DNA of 64,000 nt, from assembly GCF_905475465.1 (NCBI RefSeq), contig NC_062251.1, forward strand, positions 7,309,001 to 7,373,000, read 5' to 3'. This stretch comes from Pieris napi (lineage: Eukaryota; Arthropoda; Insecta; Lepidoptera; Pieridae). Below are positions 1 through 10,800 of the stretch, piece by piece (the stretch's first letter is position 1; each line of letters starts with the position of its first letter). Under the pieces are notes generated by a model. It was not told the origin of the DNA. It made no database searches and saw nothing but the letters and a program-made list of their open reading frames with translations. The position numbers and the translations under genes are program-made.

Positions 1-271
1 ATATCCTGAAATATATAAATAACATCTATTAATTTAAGTGTCATGGTGAGTGGTTCGCACTCAGGTATTAAGGTGTATTATACCCACTGTCCATTATAAG
101 TGGGAATGGGCTCACTTCTGGCTGGACAGAGTTTCGGTACTACAAGAGCAACATGGATGTTTTGAGGTATTACAATATCTCTAACTACCCTGTAGGGGAA
201 TAAAGTATGTGCCTATGCTTGAGAGGTTGAGCCTTGAACATCACCATCATATTTATAATTAACATTCCTAC

Positions 272-660
272 CTCGACACCATCACAATCAAATTCATTGA
301 AATCTACTTCAAACCGTTGCGGTATCATCTCTGCCATATCCATTGTGTCTGGAGAAGGTGATGGTGGCTTTGTTCCACCTCTAGTTTTTGATGTTTCACG
401 GCGATAAGATGACAACTCTTTTTTTTATTCAATTTAGTGCACTTCCACTGAAATTGTTTTTTGTCTCTTGTCCTTATATTTGCTAGATTAAATCTGAAAA
501 ATTACATGTTTTGATTAAATAATGTAATAATTTTTTTGAGATGCAGGTACTTATTAAAATGTTTACTTCTCTGTAATATCGCTCCAAGCCTTCATTTTCT
601 CCTTATTAGTATTCGTGCTTAAATCTTTGTTCTCAATTATTGATATATAGGGTCGTAGAA
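272..660 (-). pseudogene. Myb/SANT-like DNA-binding protein relic (Harbinger accessory type)
   Basis: Two exons can be read on the minus strand. The first runs from about 660 to 567 and contains IIENKDLSTNTNK followed by KAWSDITE, the usual start of the trihelix-like Myb/SANT domain that accompanies PIF/Harbinger transposases. The second (493-272) begins at a CAG acceptor; the join gives TEKFN, as in the family, and further on it reads YRRETSKTRGG and a proline/serine stretch. It ends at a GTAGG donor at 271. The A8 run at 419-426 puts the two halves of exon 2 one base out of frame, so this copy is probably broken. No transposase is visible beside it; the left window edge is close. The role in DNA binding or nuclear import of transposase is family knowledge. 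Confidence 0.6.
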
Positions 661-1396
661 TATTTCTAAAAAGTTGCTGTAACAAACGCAATAAACAAAA
701 GCAATGAATAATGGTTCATGTTTCAGTTTTAATCAACAATAATACTCGATAATATTACATACGGATAGTTAACCTCAATTGTATTAAAGCACTCAGGAAG
801 GTTGGCACAGTTTTTTCACAAATATTTTATCATATTAATTAGTATTGATTTAGATATTCAATTTAAATCACTTCTGATTATAATTCAGACGCACATATAA
901 AATTCGCACTTGTATAATGAAAATAACTAGATACATAGATAATCTTTTATTTTAAACAATAATTCAAACTCCTATATTTGTTTAAAAGGTAAATGTCAAT
1001 GTCAGATGTCAATTGTCATGGATATTCAAAATTCTTGTTAAGCTGCTAAGCTAAGAAATAGAATATGCGTGAAGTTAGCTTATATTCTATTTCTTTTGTA
1101 GATTGCGCACGCTATAATCACACTCCGAATTTTGTGTCATAGGTGCGCGCGCATCGTAAAATTTCACTCTCATCAAATTTTCATAACGCGCCTAAAGAAG
1201 TATAACTTCAAAAATTTCCATTCGGTTCTTTTCAAGTGTGTAATGCGTGTGTGCTGTGGCTGTAATTGGCCCTGGCTCAGCATTATGCGGAGGAGCAGAA
1301 AGTTCCACGGCGCTGGTTATTTGGTCGCAGAACCTTCCAGACACTCTCTGTAGGCCTGACACATGTCCTGTAGGCCATTTCGGGGTAACAGTTTTG
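661..1396. other. AT-rich stretch without a gene
   Basis: No open frame here looks like a protein. The only structured item is a 24-base motif at 1187-1210, whose reverse complement recurs at 5159-5181 and, slightly altered, at 45851-45876. Confidence 0.6.
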
Positions 1397-3130
1397 AATA
1401 CCATCGCACTTTTTTGACGATACTAATTATTTAGGAGTCTCGGAGGACCTTCATTGGAACACCTCCAAGTGAGTTTTGCTCCGGAAACGCGTCAAAAATT
1501 TTATAAAGATTTATAAAGTAAACTTTGCACTGTAAAACTAATTACCGCTAGTCTAGCATAAACCACATTCAAAATGGCCGATTAAGTTTATAAAATTAAT
1601 AGGGATGTGAAAAATAATCGATTTTTTTAAAAGTGAAAATCGATTTTTGTATTCGATTTTAATATTAAAAATAATTGAAAATTCGGCGACCAAATATTCA
1701 TATACTAACTCTAACCTAACCAATCTAAATAATATTTGTTTTTGTGGACAGCTCCGATCTAAATAGTAATTGTTTATTCAAGCCTCGGCTTCTCGGCGTC
1801 CTGGTCGCCTTCGGCGACCAAATATTCATATACTAACTCTAACCTAACCAATCTAAATAATATTTTTTTTTTGTGGACAGCTCCGATCTAAATAGTAATT
1901 GTTTATTCAAGCCTCGGCTTCTCGGCGTCCTGGTCGCCTTCGGCGACCAAATATTCATATACTAACTCTAACCTAACCAATCTAAATAATATTTTTTTTT
2001 GTGGACAGCTCCGATCTAAATACATAGTAATTGTTTATTCAAGCCTCGGCTTCTCGGCGTCCTGGTCGCCTTCGGCGACCAAATATTCATATACTAACTC
2101 TAACCTAACCAATCTAAATAATATTTGTTTTTGTGGACAGCTCCGATCTAAATAGTAATTGTTTATTCAAGCCTCGGCTTCTCGGCGTCCTGGTCGCCTT
2201 CGGCGACCAAATATTCATATACTAACTCTAACCTAACCAATCTAAATAATATTTTTTTTTGTGGACAGCTCCGATCTAAATAGTAATTGTTTATTCAAGC
2301 CTCGGCTTCTCGGCGTCCTGGTCGCCTTCGGCGACCAAATATTCATATACTAACTCTAACCTAACCAATCTAAATAATATTTGTTTTTGTGGACAGCTCC
2401 GGCGCTACGGGAAATGCAGCCCCTCCACCCTTGCGTACCAAAGCACAGGCATTTTATTCAAGCCTCCGCAACCTCGGCTTTTTGGTCGCCTTCGGCGACC
2501 AGCCTCAGCCGCTACAGCTTTCATAATGCCTGTGCTTTGTTACAGCGGGTGGGGGCTGCTCTTCCTCCGCGCCTCCGATTATTTATATACACTCTAGGGG
2601 TAAGACAGACAAGACTACGTGGATAGTGGGGTGCTCTGATTCGGTTTTGGGTACTTTTTGGATATTAAAGTAAACACTTTATTCTAGTAAAAATTAAATA
2701 ATATAGAAAGTTGCAAACAATGAAATACAAGTACTAATTAGAAAATACAGACGAGTAGGTATCGATAATTTCAAAAAATTTCGGAACCCTATAATCTATC
2801 AACACGAAATTAGGTTAATTTCAATGTTGATTATTCTATAACTTTAAATTTCAAAAATGAGGAAATAATCGATAAATAAATAAAACGATTATTAACAATC
2901 GATAAATTAAAAACACGATTTTTTTAAGTGAACGTCACATCACTTATAACCAATAGAAAAGTAGAAAATGGCGGATTGTTTACAAATTTTAATACATTAC
3001 ACAAAACTTTAAATTTTTTATAAAAATATTTAGACGCGTTTCCGGAGCAAAACTCACTTGGAGGTGTTCCAATGAAGGTCCCCCGGACACTCCTAGATAA
3101 TTAGTATCGTCAAAAAAGTGCGGTGGTATT
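1397..3130. mobile_element. Non-autonomous TIR element carrying a satellite array
   Basis: The sequence at 1397-1493 is repeated in inverted orientation at 3033-3130 with about nine of ten bases matching. Shared blocks include a G/C-rich CCGGAAACGCGTC and the stretch that reads CATTGGAACACCTCCAAGTG on the left arm. The 1.7-kb interior has no transposase frame. It holds a tandem array (1684-2400), a hairpin (about 2405-2575) and AT-rich DNA with ATCGATT motifs near both arms. No target duplication could be fixed; similarity beyond the arms is weak, and the scaffold gap starts 70 bases to the right. A large MITE-like element is the best reading. The superfamily is unknown. Confidence 0.7.
1684..2400. 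repeat. Tandem array of a 128-132-bp unit
   Basis: The landmark CGGCGACCAAATATTC recurs at 1684, 1812, 1941, 2073, 2201 and 2329, giving spacings of 128, 129, 132, 128 and 128 bases. Units differ mainly in T-run length and one short insertion. The last unit stops at about 2400, where different DNA containing a related CGGCGACC block (2493) takes over. Each unit carries a short palindromic core, GGTCGCCTTCGGCGACC. The high similarity between units suggests recent expansion or gene conversion. Confidence 0.9.
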
Positions 3131-3200
3131 TAACACCCAACCCCATTTCGGTCTACCCCATTTTACTGTTGTGGTTTTTAAAACATAAGGTTTAATTTTT

Positions 3201-3300
3201 NNNNNNNNNNNNNNNNNNNNNNNNNNNNNNNNNNNNNNNNNNNNNNNNNNNNNNNNNNNNNNNNNNNNNNNNNNNNNNNNNNNNNNNNNNNNNNNNNNNN
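3201..3300. other. Assembly gap (100 N)
   Basis: Exactly 100 N characters, the conventional size for a gap of unknown length. Order and distance across it should not be trusted. Confidence 0.98.
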
Positions 3301-4859
3301 ATTTTTTGTATTGCGTCAACCGTTAAAGTTTTTATTTAACCCGAATGTTAAAGGCTGCGTTAATAAATCAGGTAAATATGTGGTTTATTGAAATGTAAAT
3401 ATCCAAATAGTTTATTTAAAAATCTAAAATTTCAAAGTATGTAAAGTATGTGTTAGTGACTTGATGGATAATATATTTTTCCTATTATCGATTATATTAT
3501 CTATTTCATGTTTGTAAGAGTTAATGTAAATATATACTCTTTTAAATCTTATCAGGGCTAAACACATTAATAAATAATTTATTAACCACTTAACAATTCT
3601 CATTATAAACACACAAAAAACCGCGAATTAGTTACATGATTCAACTGGTTTGGTAAATGTAATGTTATTAAAATGTTTTGCGTCTTCGAGGAATCCAGTT
3701 TTAAGTCTTAATCGAATAACAGTATTTTTTCTTTGTAAAGCTAAAATGTAGTTACTGTACGTAATGGCTATTTTAGAAGTTTATTAAAATTTAATAAAAT
3801 TAGAAATTCGTTATTAAAAATAATAAGCCTTCATAGGTTCATAGGTTTTAATAGTTAATTTTTCGTAATTTATGTTACCCCCCATTTCGAAGCGAAGGCC
3901 TCCTCTAAAAACGGCCAATTTGAGACGGCAGAAACGAAGATTTGTTAGCATGGGGCAGAACGCATTTGTTTGCAACCAGGCCAAAGGCGTTGCGAGTGAT
4001 TAATACTGTATCCGGAAACTATCGATTATTTTATGTCTCTAGAGCTAACTCGCAAAAACGACGTTAAATACTCGTATCCTATAAATAAATAAATAAAAAT
4101 ACCTTTATTCACTATTATATTCCTATCGGACCCAAAGTAAATTAAAAAAAAATAATATAAAAATTAATTTTAAATTTAAATATCTATTTTTTATTAAAAT
4201 ATTACGAAGTCTACTGGTGTCCAATTTTCAGTATAACTAAAATTTTCGTTTATACTTATTATAATAGGGAATTTATCCACCCTATGCAAAAAAATAGGCT
4301 GTTGTTTCTAAATTAAATTGGATGTTATTGTTTACGGTCGCTAAAATCAGTTTAAAAAAAATACTTTACAACACCAAACCACACATATTCATATATGTTT
4401 AATTTCCTAATGCCTGTTAAACTAAAATGTTTTTTACTTAGTCTGAAGTTTGCTTTTCTGGTTTCAGATTTGCAGTAGTCTCAGAATACTTCGGTCGAGG
4501 GTCTATTCAATAAGGTGACGGTTGTGTGACTGAGGCCCCCACGCCAAGTCCGCCGCAGTCCAGTTCAGTCCTCTGAGACTGCGACCACTCTCATATGGAC
4601 CAGGCGCTGAGGCTAGGACTGAGACCTGCAGGAGGGGCAAAGCAAGGAGAGTAAGTGTTTTTAATCATAGGTTTAATGTTTAGGAAGGTTTTATATGGAG
4701 TATCAAGTGTTGAAAGCTATTAAAAGTATTTTAGTGGTGACCACTGACCATATATAGGTCTTTGTCTAAATTTTTTTTTTCCTTTATGGCTCTGGCACGG
4801 TTTGTAGTTTTTACACTAGCCAGCGTCAAGTATAAGATTTTTATAATTCGCACTTGTAA
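3301..4859. other. No recognisable gene; one exon-like GC-rich block
   Basis: Mostly AT-rich. The block at about 4468-4651 is bounded by a good acceptor (TTTCTGGTTTCAG) and a good donor (GAGTAAGT) and is GC-rich, but no reading frame is open across it, so it could only be an untranslated exon or a decayed one. A short ATAAATAAATAAAT tract at about 4083 looks like a retroposon tail. Confidence 0.4.
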
Positions 4860-5095
4860 TTGTCATCCTCGGCCTAGAACGTATTGCTACGTTCTAAACC
4901 TTCACAGTCTCCTTTCTTAGGTAGCATACTCCCTGCTTGCCTTAAAATTCGACCGTGCCCTCCATTTACGGTTATAAGCACTCGCCCCGGTACCGCACAA
5001 CCCCTCCCAAAGGCCGAGAACAAATTTACATGTATAATTAAATCTTGCCCTCGAACCGGGAATCGAACCAGGTACCCCTCACCTATTGTTTAAAT
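4860..5095 (-). mobile_element. tRNA-derived SINE-like copy, minus strand
   Basis: Read on the minus strand, the segment starts near a B-box (GGTTCGATTCC, complement of 5059-5069) preceded by an A-box-like region. This is the head of a tRNA-derived SINE. The left half contains a 9-bp perfect hairpin (4875-4883 with 4888-4896, loop TTGC). No clean target duplication was found, so the ends are approximate. Confidence 0.5.
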
Positions 5096-5988
5096 TTGTA
5101 AGTTACTTTATCTTTTATAAACAAGTAACAGTCTATGCCTGACATATGAAACTTTTTTTGAAGTGAAACTTCTTTAGGCGCATGAGGGTAAATTTTTTAC
5201 GGATGAAACGCAATAATAATAATATTAGTCACGAAGATGTGCAGCGTTTTTTTCGAAGAAAAGGGAGTGAGCGATTGAGACCAATTGAGAGAGAGTGAGA
5301 AGGGTGAATAACCTTATAGAAATTCTATTTTTAAAATTAAAATTTCGTAAAGAGAATTTATGAAATATTAGTATTTTATATTTGCATGCAAAATAATTTA
5401 TTGACATCTCAAATGACGAATTGTAAATTAAAATGCCACGTGTTTTTATTATCTAAGAAATAAATTCAAAAAATTAATTTATAATTTGTATTAATATTCG
5501 ACACTTTCAATATTTTAATGACATATGAATGAATATCTTCCTTTTTCCCCTCCCTCTAAGTCTCGGAAATCTAAAGTTTTAGATTTGTATATGAACAAGA
5601 CTTAAAAATTAGTTTGCCAAAGAACTTCTGACGTGTACACTTCTGACGTGTACTTTGTACGCACGCACTTTTTTAAGCTACAAAGGTTTATAAAGTAACG
5701 AGTAAGTAACCATTATGAGGAACCAGCTATCCATTGAAGTATTTCGGAATTAATCCGAATTAATCAAACTTAATCCTTCAAGAGCGTACTGGTTTCTAAT
5801 GGCCGGCAATGCACTTGCGAGCCTTCTGGTAGTAAGTGTCCATTAGTAAACATCCGTTCATGCAAAATATTATTTAAGTATTGGTCTTTACTTTATTAAT
5901 GGTATGTCTGTATACAAAATATTAATATTGGAATTAATGATTAAATCTAATATTACAGTTTTCGTCTCCAACACGGCATAGCAAATAG
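5096..5988. other. No gene; dispersed-repeat end at 5159
   Basis: The motif TGAAGTGAAACTTCTTTAGG starts at 5159 and the sequence just after it resembles, in inverted form, that outside 1187. The rest is AT-rich. The polypyrimidine/AG sites at about 5958, 5981 and 5988 lead into the exon that follows. Confidence 0.5.
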
Positions 5989-6263
5989 CACCTAAAGGGA
6001 CATCAATCGTTCCAGTACCGGAAGGTCGTATGCGCGTCCTTGAACAGCAGAAATACAGTTCGAGCCTCGAAGCACATTTGACCCGCTTAGAACCGGTACA
6101 CGTTCAAAAAGATAGAGATTCCCCAATCTCTAGCGCAATATCCAACGGCAACCCTTTTGAGGAATATGACGAAACGAAAAATCCATTTGCAGATGAAAGC
6201 GATCCAACCAACCCATTTGAGAATGATGATTATGATAAAAACTTAAACCCATTTGCGTCGTGA
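5989..6263 (+). CDS. C-terminal exon with four NPF motifs (possibly rabenosyn-5-like)
   Basis: An open frame ends at TGA 6261-6263 and is preceded by candidate acceptors (AG at 5980-5981 and 5987-5988), so this is probably the last exon of a plus-strand gene. The ATG at 6030 need not be a real start. After a short charged helix-like stretch come four Asn-Pro-Phe motifs, each followed by acidic residues (NPFEEYDET, NPFADES, NPFENDDYD, NPFAS at the very end). NPF motifs bind EH domains of endocytic proteins, and a C-terminal cluster of them is typical of rabenosyn-5, EHBP1 and similar Rab/EHD adaptors. The exact parent is inference. Upstream exons are not visible and may lie beyond the gap. An AATAAA at 6498-6503 is a plausible polyadenylation signal. 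Confidence 0.5.
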
Positions 6264-7815
6264 ATGAATTTTCATAACTTAGCTGCTTCAGAATATAAAA
6301 AACAGTCCAATTGCACCTTCACTAACCCTCTCTTTTCACAATTCGACAGAAAGAGACAAAAGACTTTAAAAGAGTGCAATGAGATTGTATTTATAAAGGG
6401 TCCGTGTCCGTGTCGTATTCTACGACGGGCGTTAGGTCAAAAGTCACGTGACCACGTTTAGCTAATCCCCATACTATATCCAAATTCATTTATGTTTAAT
6501 AAACTGCCCTAAGAACCGTTATTTGTGTATACCTGTCAAATCGATTGTCTAATCTGTTGTACGCTCAATATTCGTATGCAAGTGCATATAAGAGTTGTTG
6601 TCTTACTGTTTGCCGCACGCATGAGAATAACTTGTTTACAACGATCAAAATGTATAGAAAATTATATTTTTTATTATTATTTTAAATATAAGTTATCAAC
6701 CTTACTGACATATTTATTGTTTACGGAGGGATCTCAACTGTATTGAGTTATTGTTCCAGTAAGTTATTTTATACTAGTTTTAAGTAATTGGTACTCTTGT
6801 GATACTGTAATAAATGATATTTAACGATTTAAGCATTTTTCTTTATGTAGAGAATATCGAATGTGTGCAAACGGAAATTGACCACAATCGCAATGGAATC
6901 AATGACCCTTCCAAGCCATCGAAGGACAGTAGTACAATACGCGATCACTAAATAGAACCTGTGTGGAAATAAGCAAAGCTCTTAAAAGTGGACGCTCTTC
7001 TACTACTCTATATATATATATAAATGGATGTCCATGTATTTTGCTAAGACTGCCTTTTTTGGGCGTAGGCTCGTTTGCCCTCCAATTATTATTTATTTTT
7101 ATTTACAATACTACAAAACTGTGATGGAAATTGATTGGAATGGACATATTTAGCAACTCCCAAGTCGTTTTTAGAAACCTTGCTGTGCTTTATAATTATT
7201 TGATATTATTACTAAGTTCTTTATTCCTTCATAATTATGTATTTACATGTGTTACCATCATATAGCTTTTAAATCTACTATTTGTATAGGTTGTTGATAG
7301 TTTTTGCTTGTTGCTACTAACTGTAAAGGGGCCAATAACTGCACTGTTTGTTTCCCCTACCATTTATTATTCTATAACTTCAATTCAAAAATCCAACCTA
7401 CATAAAAACGATTTTTATTAGAGTCCATCTTTTCCAAATAAAAAATTGTACCAAGTTGTGACTTGTAGCTAGAGTCAGAAAAGATCGAGTGTGTCATTGT
7501 ATCAGAAAAATCTAGAATTTATATAAGTAACTTTATTTGCAAGCAACTCTTAAGTAATATTTGTTGAAAACTTGCAAGGCTATAAATAGGGGATATAAAT
7601 AGGGGCTAGGGTAGAATTAAAACAACGGTTTGGAAATTTTCAAAGCATTTTATTTATGACCTTTAACACTGTGTATAATATATTTGATAGTACATTTAGA
7701 GCAATGAGTAATATTACCAATTACATTGTTCTTATTTTCATAAATTGAATGAAATCCATAAATTATATATAGAATATATATAATTTCATAATCGTTCTCG
7801 CCCAACAAACAATCT
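6264..7815. other. Convergent 3' region between the NPF exon and supervillin
   Basis: This interval holds the likely 3' UTR of the plus-strand NPF exon (AATAAA at 6498) and the 3' side of the minus-strand supervillin fragment, with a minus-strand AATAAA at 7654-7649. No coding exon was recognised. The missing supervillin C-terminus was looked for and not found. Confidence 0.5.
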
Positions 7816-10800
7816 CTATCGAATCACAAGGAGCCCTCTCACATCACTATAATAAAAAGCACTATATGTCAATTCTCGGCCGGAAACCGTGATCTGATAG
7901 TCCCATTTGATGATGTAAGAGTCGCCAGAGTAAAACTCAGCGACGTCGGCCTCATTTTCGACGGTTTGGCAGTCGTACTCCTGTATGAGCCACTTGCAAA
8001 CGGCCTGCGTTTTAATTTCGTAATGCCGCATCGACTCTTTGTCGTAGTAATGTGTTCCGCGACCGATGTGAGATCCTTCTAGAATGAGATCTGGATCTTG
8101 GTACTCGTTGGACCACATTTCCTCGGCGTCACACGGGGTGATCTCGACGCCATTGGATTTGTTCTCTTGAGGCTTGATTTTGATAACTCTGCTGAAGTCG
8201 GGCCAGTCGAGGAATTTTTCTTTGAAAAGAATAGTTTCCATGTGTTGCGTGACTTTGGACATTATCGCCCACTCGGGTCGAGTTTTAGAGGATTTTGATA
8301 AAGTGTTAATTTCTTTTCTTTCTCCTTGTGACTCGGCAGCGTTTAAGGGGTTAACGTGGCATTCCTCGTAGTTGTACCCGTCTTCGAACAATTCCTTAGC
8401 TAATTGTGCCGCTTGGCGTCGGCTTTCTAGAGGTACATTTTTCCCGTACCAAATGTACATTTCTGAGCCGAAATCGAATACTAAGACTTTCGACTGATTC
8501 AACATGGCAATCTTTGGTACTTGGCCCCAATACTCCTTGATGGGCACCAGTTCATCATCCATGACTTCGTAGCACATGTTCGTTTGGACAATACAGGATT
8601 CGAAAATCTCATCTTCATCTGGATCACCTGCTTCCACCGGTTTGTACTCTTCGATGCCTTCGGTGACTCCGAGGAGGGACCAAAATTGGCTCCAATGTTT
8701 GTTTGAGAATACTTTGGTTTGTTCATCGATTTTTATGAAAGAGTTGGCGCTTTTACATCCGAGATCTTTTGTGTTAAGAATGTGGTTGGCAATATCTGTA
8801 CTTCGGTTTCTGTAAATAAAGAAGGTTCATCAGCAAATTTAACTTCAAATATTATAGATGACTAGTTGACCCAAACGTTTGTTTTGCCATGTATATTATT
8901 TCTAGGAAAAAAATTTTTAGTTCAGTAAAAATAACTATCTACAATAACAAAAAAATAGGGGTTGTATGTATTTTTGTATGCTGTATCATAAAAAAAAAAT
9001 TTAGGGGTGGGACCACCCTTAACATTTAGGGGGATGAAAAATAGATGTTTTCCGATTCTCACTTACTGAATATGCATAAAAAATTTCATAAGAATCGGTC
9101 GAGCCGTTTCGCATCAGTATGGGAACGAATATTGTGACACGAGAATTTTATACATATAGAGATTATCGTACTTGAATTGATTTATTCATATGCATATACA
9201 TATGATTACAAAATCAGAAAACAAACAATGATACTTATTAATGATAAATTTTATGGGGGCCAAAACAATGGCAGAAGCATCTTACGCTTGAATCCCAAAA
9301 GGGTTCATAACTTTTGTTTTGGATTAGAGGTATAAATTATAAACATTACTATGCTAAAACTTGTTCTGGTCGTACTTACTTCTCAATGACATTAGCGTAG
9401 AGACCAATGTAGAGGAAGAGCTGGTCAGACGTCACAAGAAGGAAGCAATCACCGCGGTTTACGTTTGTATGGATGGGCTCCACGAGACGAGTCTGAAAAA
9501 TAAAAATAAAATATTATTATCATTCCATATGAGGAGAATAAAAAGGTATAGCGGGGAGGATTTGAAAATGGAGACAAATGGAAGAATTTGAAGAATGCCT
9601 TCACTCCGTCGGAGGTCGTGTACAATATACACATATATATATATATATATATGTATGCTAAACATAATGACATGTGTGTATTCGAATTTTTATAATTATT
9701 TATTCAAGTTAATTTAACATCAATTTATTTTGTAGAGATTAATAATTACAATTTCGCGCAAATAATTTCCATTCAAATAATTTATCATATCGAAACTTTA
9801 ATTTGAAAATAAGTAAGTAATCGGAAATTTGTGAAAATTTCAAACAAGAAATAAAATAAATAAAAGTAATATTTTAGGCAAGTAAGTAAGTTATCTGCTT
9901 TCTGTGTCAAACACACGCCATGGTATTTGGGCTCTATTAAGATGATTTCCTTCACTATAGACCGGAATTAAATGCGCACATTTAGCGAAACGTCAAGTAA
10001 TATCTATTAAACAAGGTATATTTAAATAATTAATTTCCATCCTCACCTGAACTCGCCGTCTGCCCTTAACGTGTAACAGCATCAAGGCTTTGATGCCTTG
10101 ATTTGGAACATTTGTGGCCGAAGCACTACGTAACGCCACATTTGAGAAGTCTTCCTTACTGGCAAGAGCCGCTAGAGCTTCGGCAGCCAGCCCACAGTTT
10201 CCTGTCACTGAAATTACCATGCTTTGTTAGAATTAACCTAACCTCTACTTCATTGATTTTTTTTTATAGGCAAGTAGGTTTTCAGCCTCCTATGCCTGAC
10301 TCAAGACGTCGATTTTTCTGACGGATTCCTAAAGAGTTCTTCTTTTATCTTTTCAGCAAGGGTTAATTGCGCACATAGAAGATACATTTACTTCAACATC
10401 ACCATAATGAAACCTTTACTTACGAAGTAGACTGGTACACTTTTTTTACAGGAGGCAAACGGGCAGGAGGAAAACGGGCAGGAGGCAAACGGGCAGAAGG
10501 AAAACGGGCAAGAGGAAAACGGGCAAGAGGCAGACGGGCAGGAGGCAAACGGGCAGAAGGCTCATCTGATGTTAACCGCGCTGCCGACCTTTTTACACAC
10601 GTTTATATGGGTATGTTATGAATAGCAAAAACTAATTACAATATAAAATTTCACCATCATTATCAACAATGTGAAACTTTGAGAAAGTTTTTTTTTTTAA
10701 AGAACAAAAGGCAAACGGGCTAGAGGCTTATCTAATGTTAAGATATAGCCGCCCATGAACAATCACACTGAATAAGGCTAGCAATACATTGCCATTAATA

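Noticed and set aside
1684..2400. CRISPR-like array
   Set aside because: Units are contiguous ~130-bp repeats without unique spacers, in eukaryotic DNA and inside a TIR element.
2381..2626. Open frame of 81 codons across the array end
   Set aside because: It lies over the hairpin and repeat sequence, has no homologue-like motif and no splice context.
4468..4651. Coding exon of the NPF gene
   Set aside because: Splice-like borders exist, but every frame has a stop and none joins the 6-kb exon in phase.
8098..8815. Plus-strand frames over 8.1-8.8 kb
   Set aside because: They mirror the long supervillin exon and have no family features.
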